The notes beneath the pieces are model-generated. The model saw nothing but the letters and a program-made list of their open reading frames with translations. It was not told the origin of the DNA and searched no databases. A stretch of 64,000 nt of DNA from the NCBI GenBank assembly GCA_018857735.1, contig JABMCL010000813.1, positions 808,501-872,500 of the forward strand, given 5' to 3'. A program made the position numbers and the translations under genes. The stretch's first letter is position 1, and every line of letters begins with the position of its first letter. Positions 9,701 to 20,012 of the stretch are shown here, piece by piece. This stretch comes from Alviniconcha marisindica (Eukaryota; Mollusca; Gastropoda; Provannidae).

Positions 9701-12558
9701 GCGAAAGACGCTCAAGTTTGCTCCGAAAAAGGATTGCATTAATTGCCTTGTCTTGATATATGAGCAAAGTAAACAGGCCTGGTTTATTAGCCCCGTAAAC
9801 TGAATCTTGGGAGGAATGTAAATTGCAATACTGAAGAAGCTGTGACTTGAGAGGTGACTACCTTTTCCTGTGAACTCTCTCTGCCTGTCTCTATTTTTGT
9901 TCTTTCTTTACCTCAAGTCAAAAACAAAAAAATGATGAACGACAGACACCGGCATTTATTCTTTGTGTAGGTCACCATTGCTAATCACACCTTAACTAAG
10001 GTTAAGATGGTCAGAGTCATTTTGTGTGTGAGCTTGGTTGCTGAAATCCAAGAGGGCCACAGTGTATAATTTAACAATAACATCAAACATTCAATGTTGT
10101 TCTCAATGTCAGCTTGCATAGATCTAGCGCAGTTTAACTCCATGCATGTTTGCACTTTTGCTAGTTTTAGATCTATATCTGATTAATGATATCTTTGTTA
10201 ACTGAGCAGGTGTAGCCATATTAGACTTAGAGGCCGGGAAACAAGAATGACTGCTAGCATTCTAAAACAAAATCCAAGTTACACATGAAAGGTTAAAAAG
10301 AATGCTTATTTATTAGGACACAAACACACAATCTATAACTTTTCAGGGTAATCCCCTTTGTTAAGCCCATTCTTAATTGGGTGAATGTTTGTTCATGAAC
10401 TTAGTTGGAAACATTCGGCGAACCTAGTCGGTTCTTAACTGGGCGAACTTTTCTTTGTGAACCTAGTTGGGAGTATTCGTCGAACTGCGACGAAACTATA
10501 TTCGGGGTCCAAAAAACTTTGCTCAACATGTTCTGGGAACATTTGCCCTATTCGACGAACATTGCCTCTGATTGGCTGAGAGCAGAGCTCTCCTGTGGAT
10601 GAAGAAGAAATAAAAATAAAAATGGGTGACGGTGTCGCTAGCTTCTTCACTCGCTTCGGAGGGAATTTGATTATTTGTTGACTTGTGGGAGGCACAGCCT
10701 TGTCTCGGGGACCCAGAATGAGATAGTAGTTAGTTGAATTACCCTGTGAGGGATGATTAAAGTACACTGACTTGACCTGACTTGACTTTAGCCTACATTT
10801 TTGATCATGCTGTCTGCTGCGCGTCTGCCGCAAGTTCGGCCGAAGCTTGCATCTCATTACAAGCCAGTTGAGAACGAAGTAAAGTTCGTTGAACTGTCCA
10901 AACCATGTTTGGCGAACTAAAAGTTCAATTAAGAAACGAATCATAGTTCGTCAAATTGTCCAAAGTATGTTCGGCGAACAAACATTCACCCAGTTAAGAA
11001 CAGGCTTTAAGCTACAAAACGACAAACAATAGTTAAATGGTTAAATGATGAAAAATGAGATGCACTTATCTTTTTGGGTTGAGCTATGTTGTTTTCCTGT
11101 CCAGTGTTCCAAGCACTGGACAGGAAAACAACATAGCTCAACCAAAAAAAAATAAGTTCATCAAATTTTTCATTGATTTAATCATTAATTTAACTGTTGT
11201 TTAAGTGTCATTTTGTAGCTTACCTAGCTTTTGTAGATTACCCCAAAATTTGCAGATGGTGTGTTTGTGTCCTAAAAAATAAGTGTTCTTTTGAACCTTT
11301 TATGTGTTGAAAAACTGTTTGGATCTAGACAGACTAGAGGCCTGATTTTGGCAGGACGCAGGCCTAGAATTTTTCCCTTTTTTTCAGGCTCACAAGATCA
11401 TCATGTTGAGCAAAAGGACATGTGTGAAGACTGTCACTGTCAGCCTGCTGGCTGTGGCTGCTCAACACATTACACAGCTTGCGTGAGTTGCTGTCTCCAT
11501 TTCCATTCTAATTTTTCTTTGCTGAGTACTAATAATAATGTAACTGGTGTAGGATTTGTAGGGTAGTCATGAGATGCCACATGCAAGTAATTAACGCAGA
11601 CATATTTGTAACCTAACCTGCTGGCGTTCTCAGTTGTGGTGGCCACAGAATCACTTGACATTTGATCCCTTCATGCAATAGAGACGTTACAATATTAATT
11701 GTTATCATAGATTTGTTCATTTATTGTAAAGCTCCTAGGGCCATAAGGTAGGTGCTGTATAAGCATACCATTATTATTACCTACTTTTAGAGATTGCTAA
11801 ACCTACCAAGAACTTGAACAATTGAAGAAGATCTGATAAGTTCCCAACAAAAACATATTTCTTCACATTCACATGAACTGAAGAAGAAAACGCCCATGAG
11901 CAAAAAAGGTAGACACAAAACACAGCAAAGACTATTTTGTTCTTTTACTGTTCTAGAGTCCAAAATAAAAGAAAATTATTGCTTTTAATATTTCATGTCT
12001 GAATGCCATTTTACCTCAAGGGAAAGTAATAGTCTTTCTTTGTGGAATGCAGTCGGCAGGTTTTTGTCACTGTGACTGACTGTTGTCAGTTGGGGGTCTG
12101 CATAATTTTTGAATATTTTTTTTAAAGACCGGTGTTTTTTTCTGAAAGGCTGCCACGAGTGTTTTTCTTAGTCAGAGATTCAGCCTTAATTTGCTGTTTG
12201 ATATTATTTCCCACTGTATCATAGTGTATCTACCATTTTGCACTGTGATTGTGAATGCTGGAAGATGGGCGAAACTACCAAATCGGTTCCGTTAAGGGCA
12301 TAAAATATGCGTTCAATAAGTAATACTAACAGTAACACAAACAATGAAAGTAACAGTTATTAAAATTTAAAGTAAAAATCAGAAAAACACTTGCTTCGTG
12401 AGGCTTAACATGAAGTGTAAAAAATCAGCTGATGGAATAATTTAGGACTTTAAAATAGAAAATTGCCAACAATAGTTCAAAACTACACTTACAAGTGCTT
12501 GAAAAGTCGTATTCTCGTTAATAACAGCTCGCACATCCTTTTCCTCGTGGTCGGCCAT
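982..12558 (-). CDS. DDX47: DDX47 (Rrp3-type DEAD-box RNA helicase), 5' ten exons, partial
   Basis: ATP-dependent RNA helicase of the nucleolus; the family (human DDX47, yeast Rrp3) acts in small-subunit pre-rRNA processing. Exons join as 12558-12493, 6911-6818, 5722-5534, 4641-4570, 3649-3579, 3192-3145, 2792-2721, 2190-2074, 1563-1417 and 1058-982, keeping frame throughout and giving 317 codons plus two bases. Visible motifs: Q motif (PTLIQ), motif I AETGSGKT (61-68), Ia PTRELA, GG, Ib TPGR, II DEAD (167-170), III SAT (198-200), IV VFCST, and motif V ATDVASR, cut at the last visible donor. Motif VI and the basic tail must lie left of base 1. The start ATG is in a short exon encoding an acidic N-terminus, as in the family. 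It is divergent from PHF5A. The exon 4 donor is followed by an array of donor copies. Family assignment is near certain from near-identity to DDX47 around motifs I-IV; the symbol comes from memory of the human protein, not a search. Confidence 0.96.
1417..1563 (-). CDS. DDX47: DDX47 exon 9 (motif IV)
   Basis: 49 codons from [19 protein letters not shown] to LHGQMSQ. Acceptor AACCAG, donor GTGGGG. Contains motif IV (VFCST) and the LHGQMSQ loop of RecA domain 2. Confidence 0.96.
2074..2190 (-). CDS. DDX47: DDX47 exon 8
   Basis: 39 codons, phase 0, from VAKLQRASL to FMPAKFK. Acceptor TGCCCAG, donor GTCACT (weaker than its neighbours). It bridges the two RecA-like domains. Confidence 0.95.
2721..2792 (-). 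CDS. DDX47: DDX47 exon 7 (motif III)
   Basis: 72 bp, phase 0 at both ends, encoding [20 protein letters not shown] then MTKK. Acceptor GTCCAG, donor GTAGGT. The SAT motif couples ATP hydrolysis to unwinding in the family. Confidence 0.96.
3145..3192 (-). CDS. DDX47: DDX47 exon 6 (DEAD box)
   Basis: 48-bp micro-exon, phase 0 at both ends, encoding [16 protein letters not shown]. Acceptor TCTAAG, donor GTGAGT. Carries catalytic motif II. Confidence 0.96.
3579..3649 (-). CDS. DDX47: DDX47 exon 5 (motif Ib)
   Basis: Acceptor TTTCAG, donor GTGAGT. Encodes [20 protein letters not shown], residues 141-164, ending in phase 0 immediately before the DEAD exon. Confidence 0.95.
4228..4565 (-). repeat. 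13 x 26-bp array of the DDX47 exon 4 donor
   Basis: Exactly 338 bp, 13 units of 26 bp, abutting the true donor. Each minus-strand unit carries the last exon bases (CCTCATGTCATCATTG) followed by GTAAGC or a variant (GTAGGC, GTTGGC). Variants ATG/ACA within units form an interspersed pattern. Confidence 0.97.
4570..4641 (-). CDS. DDX47: DDX47 exon 4 (GG motif)
   Basis: Acceptor TTACAG, donor ATTG|GTAAGC. Encodes [21 protein letters not shown], residues 117-140. I chose this donor because exon 5 resumes exactly at the DDX47 ATPGRL motif. Thirteen near-copies of this exon end plus donor follow in the intron. Confidence 0.95.
5534..5722 (-). CDS. DDX47: DDX47 exon 3 (motifs I and Ia)
   Basis: Acceptor TTGCAG, donor GTAACT. 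Encodes Walker A AETGSGKT followed by the [17 protein letters not shown] segment typical of DDX47. Residues 54-116, split codon at both ends. Confidence 0.97.
6709..6784. repeat. (GA)n microsatellite
   Basis: About 38 uninterrupted AG dinucleotides in DDX47 intron 2, close to the exon 2 donor. Confidence 0.98.
6818..6911 (-). CDS. DDX47: DDX47 exon 2 (Q motif)
   Basis: Follows a TTTCCACAG acceptor and ends at GTTAGC. Encodes residues 23-53 with the Q-motif core [12 protein letters not shown]. It leaves one base to the next codon. A 76-bp GA tract lies about 30 bp beyond the donor. Confidence 0.94.
7600..8000 (+). mobile_element. Possible solo LTR or promoter-like fragment
   Basis: GTATAAAAG near 7801 is preceded by GC-richer sequence and followed by a CT-rich, repeating CAGTCTCCAAG stretch, reminiscent of an LTR U3-R junction. 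I could not define TG...CA ends or a target-site duplication, so this stays tentative. Confidence 0.25.
8948..9079 (+). repeat. Dispersed repeat, copy 1
   Basis: About 130 bp, near 85% identical by eye to 11564-11691 in the same orientation (shares GTCATGAGATGCCAC and GGTGGCCACAGAATC). Family not recognised. Confidence 0.85.
10361..11010. mobile_element. MITE with about 32-bp terminal inverted repeats
   Basis: About 650 bp. The left end TTAAGCCCATTCTTAATTGG and the right end (inverted) TTAAAGCCTGTTCTTAACTG agree through GGGTGAATGTTTGTTC. TTAA at both edges suggests a piggyBac-like target site. The interior has short GTTCGNCGAAC motifs and no transposase. Confidence 0.85.
11077..11143. repeat. 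Perfect 30-bp hairpin
   Basis: Arms 11077-11106 and 11114-11143 are exact inverted complements with a 7-base loop. This is the centre of the foldback element. Confidence 0.97.
11564..11691 (+). repeat. Dispersed repeat, copy 2
   Basis: Partner of 8948-9079, sharing the right end GAGACGTTACA. The two flank the foldback/MITE complex, perhaps by chance. Confidence 0.85.
12493..12558 (-). CDS. DDX47: DDX47 exon 1 (start codon)
   Basis: 22 codons, beginning [11 protein letters not shown] and ending TTFQAL at a GTAAGT donor, phase 0. The context before the ATG on the minus strand is CAGC ATGG. It is short and acidic, like the human N-terminus. Confidence 0.93.
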
Positions 12559-12831
12559 GCTGATCCTTTGCCATGTGTAGTTGGTCATGTGATCAAGAAA
12601 AGCTAAATTTAGTTTCAAAACCTATAACCGAAATTTAACGAGTCCACAAATGTTTTAGAATGAATGGTTATTATTCACATTGATAATTTATTGCCGAAGA
12701 ATGTATGTTTGATGACATACTAATATTTTGTTGTACTTTATTTTTCAAGAAAGACAGTATTATTCCCTAAATGTTGTGTTCTTGAACCGTCACTTTCCCG
12801 TTTGTCTCAATGCCATTACCGTAGAATCAAA
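12559..12831. promoter_or_regulatory. Bidirectional promoter between DDX47 and PHF5A
   Basis: 273 bp separate the two start codons, so both 5' UTRs and both core promoters must share this AT-rich stretch unless upstream non-coding exons exist. A palindromic TCATGTGA E-box-like site lies near 12588. I see no strong TATA box in a convincing position. The promoter role is inferred from geometry. Confidence 0.7.
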
Positions 12832-12883
12832 ATGGCGAAGCATCATCCCGATCTCATTTTTTGTCGAAAGCAACCCGGCGTGG
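12832..12883 (+). CDS. PHF5A: PHF5A exon 1
   Basis: Encodes [17 protein letters not shown] plus one base, donor GTATGT. The ATG sits in TCAAA ATGG, a good initiation context. Confidence 0.96.
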
Positions 12884-13669
12884 GTATGTACTTATATTTA
12901 TAATCCATTTTATTTGACAACAGGCTGTATTGCACCAACCAACAATGCTTGTCTTGGGGGCCTAAATTAGTGGACAGATGCGCTCTATGCCATGCAGACC
13001 CCCCAGAGTGACAATACCGATTGTGGTTGCTTTACACTGTAAATTACAGTAAGACTAAGAGTAACACTAGAATTTCTCCCTGAAACTTTTCCGGACCAGT
13101 GGATCACAGACCTTTGTCCTCCATGATTTTCACTGGTCAACGAAAACGAGCGAACCACCACTGAAGGAGAGACATAGCCCAGAGAGAGATTGTTTTTGGT
13201 TTGGGGGGGGGGGGGGGGGGGGGGGGTTTACCCCAGACCAGTACAATGATGAAGTGATGCTTAATGTCCTCAGATGTCAGTTGACATATTAGGGACAAGT
13301 TGTGACCAATGCCGAAGCATGGTTCAATAATTCTTTACGTCCACGGAAACCAGAAGGCTCGTTAGGACGGACAGCTCAGGACAGCCACCTCAACTCTCAC
13401 ACAGCTCCTGAACTATGTCCAGTACAACAGAAAACACCCCCAGTTATAGGCGTCAGAATAATCGACATGTTGATTGTGGGCCCGTAAAAAGTTAAATGAA
13501 GGAAGAAGAAGAAGAACCATTGAACACTTCTGTGTTTGTTATGTGTTGTGTTCAATTTCGTCACATTAGAGTCTTCTTCTTCCATTAAGTGACGTCTCCT
13601 TCATCGTATTGAAGATCAGGTCACAGTTAGTGTTACTTTTAGGGGCTGCACAGCAGTAAGTGGGAAACA

Positions 13670-13718
<49 letters not shown>

Positions 13719-16700
13719 ACACACACATTGTCAGTGTAGTTGAATTAGAGTTAGAACGCTAGCATTTATTCTTGTTCCAGCTTTTCATGTCTTTAACTAG
13801 GCCAGTCTGGTTACCACAGCAGTCACCAGGGGTGAACCCAGACCGGCACAATCCTAGTGAAGTGAGACTTAACAGTGGGACAGGGGCCAAGGTCTGTGGT
13901 AGTGATTTTGGAAGAGTGATCAGAAAGGCTGAAGGGTGGGTGCAGAAGCGGCATCCTCAGTGAGGTCATTCCAATCAGCCACTGCCCTTCACTTGTTAAA
14001 AGTATACACTGGGAAGTGGGCAGCATAGTTTTTATTTTTCCTCATAAAGACATTTTAATTTACATTGGTATGGGCTGAGAAAATGTTTGACAGTTCTCAT
14101 AAAATTTACTGGTCCAGTGTACCATTGGAAGAAGAGTTCTGCTGGTCCAGTGGCAGTTTTATTGTTGGTTGTCATGGACCACTGGACCAATGGGAATTTT
14201 GAAGACTGCTTTTGTAGTGCAGACAGTTTTCTGGATAGTCTGGGAGGCTTTGCCATATATGGAATGCAGGATGCACTGAGGAGAAATTGAAAACTGTGAA
14301 GTGTAAATTATAATAATTGTTTCTTTGTCTTTGTTTGTTTTGTTTTGTTCATACCCAAAGCCTAAAAAGTAAAATTAGTAGAGAGAAAGGATATACATTA
14401 AAATATGCTGGAACTTAGAGGCTAGGCTAGCAAAAGTTCTTCTTTGGTGTGTAGAAATTAGAATTGGGTTAAAAAAGAACATTACGGCTCAACAGGTTTG
14501 GGCAGCGACCTCATCTGGGAATCTGTTTCCATGCTCAGAACTTCAGCTATAGGATTGTTCTGGGGAAGAAACTGTGTTTTTCCTGTCAGTATTGTGACTT
14601 GTGAGATGGCAGGTAGTAGGACTAGGAGCTGAAATCATCAAAGAAACATGAAAACACCAAACAGGAACACCAAAGCCAACATCAACATTGCACTGGTTTG
14701 CCCCCATTTTACAGCAGCATGGTCTGGAGTCCATTTATCAGTGATGGACAAAAGAAGATCAAAGCTAACTGGCAATGTTCTACAAGATTGTCAACAATCT
14801 CACTAACATCCCCCCAGAGCAGTATCTCTTCCCTTGACCAGTCAGGACCAGGTCAAACTGCTCTTTAATATTTCAAAAGATTTCCACAAGAACAAAGTTA
14901 CGAACTGCTTCAAACTCAAAGATAGCTTTTCCCCCAAAAGGTGCCACTCTAAAACACTCTACCTGCATCCACAGCTGAAGCTCCCCACCTTGGAAGCAGG
15001 AGCTCAGTTCTTTCTTTCTAGGGGTAAAACTATTAGCTAAAGTTGAGTAGGTGGTGGCTAGAGCTGTTTGTCATTGCTTTGATCTCACACAGGGGGTAAT
15101 ACCATGAAATCTTGTTGCTTTGCTGTTGCCACATGGCATGTGGAACTGTGTGTGTGTGTGTAGTGGCTATAAATAGTATCATGTTGCTGATGTGGGCAGC
15201 ACTTAGGTGGCTGGTAACGGACACCCGAAAGTACTAACTTACTAAGCCTCTGACTCACTCTTTAGTGGGCAATATGACTCACTCTTTAGTGGGCAAAACT
15301 GCGCTGTAGTCACAGAAAATCTGTTTTGACTTAGTTTTCAAGCTATCATTTTTAATAATGATGAAAATAATGTATTTGATTTTGAAGTTGTGGTGCCCCA
15401 TTTTGGGTTAGTCCAGTACGCTTACAGCTTAGGCCTACAGATGTGTGCATTTCATCGCATTCACACACACACAAGCACAGGTGCATACACAGTAACAATT
15501 GCTATAGCACATATGTAACCCTCCCCCCCCCCCCACACACACACACTAACAGTAACACACACACACACACACACTCCAGTACATGCATCAATCAGTTCAG
15601 CTTGTTTTGGTTTCACTTTCAGTAACTGTAAGTTTTAATTTAGGCCACTTGGAGGAATTTCCATGTCCAGGTGACTGGGCCAAATAAAAAGAAAACAAAC
15701 CAAAGAACAAGAGAAAGAAAGAAAGAAAACCTAACTTAATATTTGTATTCATAATTATTAACCTTTTAGTAAAATATATTACATTATTTTTATTTGTACC
15801 AAATTGATGAAAGTAGTTTTGAATTCCAGAATATGAAATGAATTTGATTAACATTGTCATCATGTTCATATTTCATAACTAAAGTACTATTTTTGTTCCT
15901 GTTTCAGCTATTGGCCGGCTTTGTGAAAAATGTAAGTATGATTATAAATTATATAATACTTTGGGTTGTTAATTATCAGTATAATGAAAACTTTTCTTTG
16001 GGTGTACCTGTCGTAGAGTTGTGTGTATATACATCATTACATGCTTATGCATGATGATAACTGAAATGCACACGGTAATTAACTAACTAAAAGAAAATTT
16101 CAAAAAATGAACATTGCTGAGCAAATAACTAAAGTTTTACTGCACAAGCATCATCAGTATTATGATACTGATTTCTGTTTGTGTGTGTGTACACGTTATA
16201 TGCTTGCTTCTGTGCAGACTTATAGAACTTACACTGTTACAGGTTATGTACCACCCATGATTTTCTACAGGCATGCACAGATGCTCACTCAGACCCCTTT
16301 CACTTTTTGAAATGAAAATGTTGTTGAATGTCAGATTTTCCTTTGACACAAGGAAGAATTTTCCTTTATTGCATTTGACGCTTTTTGCCACTGGTTATGG
16401 CCACAGCCACACTGGTATATCAATGCTGTACTATGAAAACTTCATACCAAGGTTTACCCATGTACCAGTAATTCCATGCAATATAGTGTAATAGGAAGTG
16501 TTGGTTATTATTAGTATCACAGTGACAAAATGGTTTCATATGGACAGTCTGGTACTGTTAGCTGAAGAACTACAAGATTTTCTTGAACACTCTCTGGAAA
16601 CAAAAATTCTTGGCATACCACTTTACCAGTTCGTTAAAAAGAAAGAAGAAAAGAAGAAAAAAGGTATGAAAACACCTAATCACATTGACAACATAAATCT

Positions 16701-18301
16701 AACTTTTTATTGTTCTTGTTTTTTGTGCACCAAACCATAGCCATTTTCACATTGCCTAGACAAAAGCAGATATGGGGGGGAAATTGTGCATTGTTTTGTC
16801 ATAATATTAAAATTACTGATTTTTAAAATGATCTTTTGTGTGTTTTGATCCTTATATATATATACCACTTACCAGCACATAGTCATGCCTTTGGTTCTTG
16901 TGCATGACAGTAACCTTTCATTTATACGTCTGCTTACTGAAGTGAAAATCCTGTGCTCATTTTGAATGACAAGAATGAATGCCTTCTTCATATAGGTAAT
17001 TAATATGCGTTGCTCTTTTTCACCTGTGTATGAATGCTATGGATTTAATGTTTGTTTACATTGTTTTGTTCTTCTGTTCAGGTGATGGCAAGTGCGTGAT
17101 ATGTGATTCATATGTACGTCCCTGCACTCTGGTTCGGATATGTGATGAATGCAATTACGGGTCATACCAAGGTCGCTGTGTCATCTGTGGAGGACCTGGG
17201 GTTTCAGACGCCTATTACTGCAAAGAATGTACAATCATGGAGAAAGACGTAAGATTTAGTCATCAATTGTTTTTGTATGTGGAGGGAGAGGTGCATTTGT
17301 CCAAAAGCAAATGTTTGTTGCAAGGGGTGTGTGATTTAGGCAGTGGTCAAATTTTGCAGGAAATTGTATGCACTGGTGTTTGTTGTGGGATACCAGCATG
17401 TACCAGTTCTCTATAGTTCCAGTGAAGTGAGGTATCTCTGGTGTTTTTAGTGGTATTTGTTTTCTTGTCTCAAGTTATCAGCATCCATTATATTTAACAA
17501 AATTCCCAGTGGCAGATCAGCATGTGACCTGTGGCTGCCCAGTGCCATTATAATTAACAAAATTCCCAGTGGCAGATCAACATGTGACCTGTGGCTGCCC
17601 AGTGCATTAAATGATCCCAAGGGTAGCTGTTTTTGGGATCTGCATTCATTAACTTTCTAGGTGTGAAAAGTAGACTATCATTGTCACACTGAGCAACGCT
17701 TGGGCTACATTGATGCCATTTTAAAAGTTATTGCTTGGTCAATAGGTGGAGACACAATTATGCATGAGCGAGGGACATAATGTATTGTGCAGTATATTTG
17801 ATCATCAAAACAAGGAGGTGGCTTCTTAGTCTGTTGGATAGGTGTTGTGTGCATGGTGCAGATGGGATGCCTTTTCCTCCCATTGTAGACACAGCAGAAA
17901 ACTGTGAAACAAGTGGAGAGGTGAAGTTTCCTCTGCTGAAGACAGTTGCTGATCTTCCCAAATCTCTCTCAGTTTCAGTTTGATAAAGGGCACTTTTCCT
18001 GACATATTACGTTTTCTTGTCTTCTGTTTGGAACATTGGTCATTGTGAAATGCTTATTTTTCCCAAGTGTTCAGACATAGGCCCATGGCCAGGTCCAGTA
18101 ACAAACTTAACATGTATGGGGAGAAAATAAAATAAATAAAAACTTCAATTTATTGTGAAGTTTATTAGTGTGTACATAATGATAATGACTGTAAATACTT
18201 TCTGTTGGCAGAGAGATGGATGCCCAAAGATTGTGAATTTGGGAAGCGCCAAGACAGACCTGTTTTATGAGAGGAAAAAATATGGTTTCAAGAAAAGATG
18301 A
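12832..18301 (+). CDS. PHF5A: PHF5A (SF3b14b, U2 snRNP subunit), complete
   Basis: Small zinc-knuckle protein of the SF3b complex (yeast Rds3), in the nuclear U2 snRNP, where with SF3B1 it holds the branch-point helix. Exons 12832-12883, 15908-15931, 17082-17248 and 18212-18301 join to 333 nt, 110 aa plus TGA, the same length as human PHF5A. Exon phases are 1, 1, 0. The cysteine pattern ([25 protein letters not shown]) is intact, as is Tyr36, which lines the pladienolide pocket in the human protein. Against the human sequence as I remember it, I notice Pro for Ala at residue 15, Met for Gln in TIMEKD, and Ala for Ser near the C-terminus. Divergent from DDX47. Confidence 0.98.
13203..13226 (+). 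repeat. Poly(G) tract
   Basis: 24 consecutive G in PHF5A intron 1. Capable of quadruplex formation. Confidence 0.97.
13670..13728. repeat. (CA)n microsatellite
   Basis: Near-pure CA repeat with one AT interruption in PHF5A intron 1. Confidence 0.97.
15908..15931 (+). CDS. PHF5A: PHF5A exon 2 (24-bp micro-exon)
   Basis: Only 24 bases, between TGTTTCAG and GTAAGT, giving AIGRLCEK with split codons at both ends. It is required to restore the conserved sequence, so I am confident despite its size. Confidence 0.95.
17082..17248 (+). CDS. PHF5A: PHF5A exon 3 (zinc knuckles)
   Basis: Acceptor CTGTTCAG, donor GTAAGA. Encodes the cysteine-rich core from [12 protein letters not shown] to CTIMEKD, ending in phase 0. 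The 128-codon open frame here runs on into the intron and should not be taken as the protein. Confidence 0.98.
17486..17606 (+). repeat. 60-bp tandem duplication in PHF5A intron 3
   Basis: Two near-identical copies containing TTCCCAGTGGCAGATCA and CTGTGGCTGCCCAGTG. Confidence 0.93.
18212..18301 (+). CDS. PHF5A: PHF5A exon 4 (C-terminus)
   Basis: Acceptor TTGGCAG, encodes [20 protein letters not shown] then RKKYGFKKR and TGA. Confidence 0.97.
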   Translation, partial: RDGCPKIVNLGSAKTDLFYERKKYGFKKR

Positions 18302-18571
18302 TCCTACCAGCTTCAACCAAGACTTCATCACTCATGCTTTTTGTTGTTGTTGTTTTTAGTCCTTGTCATTTGATAGTAATTTTATCATAAAACATGTTGC
18401 AAATTATATGATCAGATTTCACTTTCATGTCTGAAATGGCAAGAGTAGTGAGAGAGAAAGAATGGGAGAATGAATGAAAGGTGAGATTGGACACATTCGT
18501 GTGTATTACATGTCAACTTTGAAGTAAGATAATTGTCAAGGCAGTTTAAAACAGCAAAAAGGCAGGCAGGT

Positions 18572-18609
<38 letters not shown>

Positions 18610-19885
18610 TGAACTAAAAACCCACAACAACAAAACATTTCACATAGTACATTAAATGACTGTAGTGGCTTTTATTTTAAAAGATTTTAACATAATATTC
18701 ACAAGGCATGGCATAAAATCTTAAGCATGCTCCAGATTACAAATGTTGTAAAGACTTGTGGAATGTGTAAGTCTTCTAAAGGCACGAAATAAAACATCTG
18801 CTGTTGTGATGAAACTGTTGACGATATTACTGAATTCATAAAAACATACAAATTTATTACAGACTTGATTGTGATTGCGAAAAGCAAAATGATTCAAAGT
18901 TGTTATTACTCAGTTGATCCTGAACAATGTTTTGTTGCAGTGAGCTGCTGCACAAATTATTAAAAAAATTAACCAGCGACCAAACTACCTGCTGCACTTT
19001 CATGGAAAAAAACGTTCATTTCTTTAAAAAAAATAGTTAATAGAATCAGTCTGCTCCAAAAAAAGTTTTGGCTACAGGTCCTCAAAGAGACTGACACGAA
19101 AAACAAAAGTTTTTGTTATAAAACATGTTATTGATTTTATTTTGCAATTGAAAACCAGATTTTGTGAGTGAGAATTAGCAGGACTGTCTGTATGAAATGA
19201 TGACAAGCGTCCTGGCTCACCTGTCGCATACAACTGCTTCTTTGATGTTTGGCACATGTGCATGCTTACCTCACCTACTCACTTTATCAGTATGGCCCTC
19301 TTAGGCTCAGCCCAGCTGTAACACTCTGACCGGACTCTTTTTTTCCTGTGCTGCTCTTTCTGTCTGGAATTCTCTGCCTTGTGAAATCACATTCAGTCAA
19401 CAACTGTATTTAAAACTGCTACCAAATACAAAATGGCAGAGTTCACAACTGCGTTTTCACAATTTTCAAGCATTAAAAACAAAGAAGACTGTAAATTGAC
19501 CAAAAAACAACTATGAGTCCGATCTTATTCCATTATGTCCTCCTGGCTCCATGACAGCAAGTGGCTGTTCATGCTGGTAGGGTCATAATTTAAAAAATTG
19601 TTGCGCACGCAATCCCCTCATCCTATGAAATACACTTGTTAAAGTACAACTGCATATATACTGGGTGACACCCAGCACATTCAGCTAGGGAATGCTACAG
19701 CAACAATTCCATTCTCAACAGGGCGTGTGATGTTTCTTCACCTGAGGTTCCCTTTAAGTTACTCCTGAAGTAATAGTGCAGCTGCCTGGATAGCTGGGGG
19801 CACTGTGTGTAGTATACTAGTAATGCTACACAATAGCAGTATTGAAATGCATATACATGCAAAATCTCAAGCAGCTGTTTCCTAT

Positions 19886-20012
19886 CACTGGTGTGTGCTG
19901 CCACAAGTATAATTTTTGTTGTAACAGAAGTTTTGTCGCAACAAAAGTATGCTTGCCACAACAAAACTTGTCGCGACAAAAATGATACTAGTGGCAGCTC
20001 CCACCAATGATA
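19886..20012. mobile_element. Small foldback element
   Basis: GTTTCCTATCACTGGTGTGT... on the left is the inverted complement of ...CCCACCAATGATAGTTTCC on the right, with internal TTGTCGCAACAAAA / TTGTCGCGACAAAA palindromes. About 125 bp, arms about 55 bp, no coding capacity. Confidence 0.8.

Larger units (their letters stand above)
10281..11308. mobile_element. Foldback element interrupted by a MITE
   Basis: Left arm 10281-10360 plus 11011-11106 is the inverted complement of 11114-11308 along nearly its whole length (shared blocks: TTAGGACACAAACACAC; GCTACAAAA; the perfect 30-bp inner stem). The left arm is broken by the element at 10361-11010, whose removal restores arm alignment. Confidence 0.85.
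6912..12492 (-). other. DDX47 intron 1: repeats only
   Basis: 5.6 kb without a recognisable exon. It holds a possible LTR/promoter-like stretch (7600-8000), a direct repeat pair (8948-9079 and 11564-11691), the nested foldback/MITE at 10281-11308, and ordinary AT-rich DNA. Open frames of 60-170 codons here show no family signature. Confidence 0.75.
12884..15907 (+). other. PHF5A intron 1: repeats only
   Basis: 3.0 kb with a 24-G homopolymer (13203-13226), a (CA)n tract (13670-13728), CA/C tracts at 15523-15577, and possible fragments of the SINE seen intact at 33651. No coding signal seen. Confidence 0.75.

Noticed and set aside
9594..9803. 69-codon frame with a hydrophobic N-terminus in DDX47 intron 1
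   Set aside because: No homology, no neighbouring exon, and typical of chance open frames of this length.
10435..10944. 169-codon minus-strand frame
   Set aside because: Falls wholly inside the MITE and has no transposase motif. The second copy does not preserve the frame.
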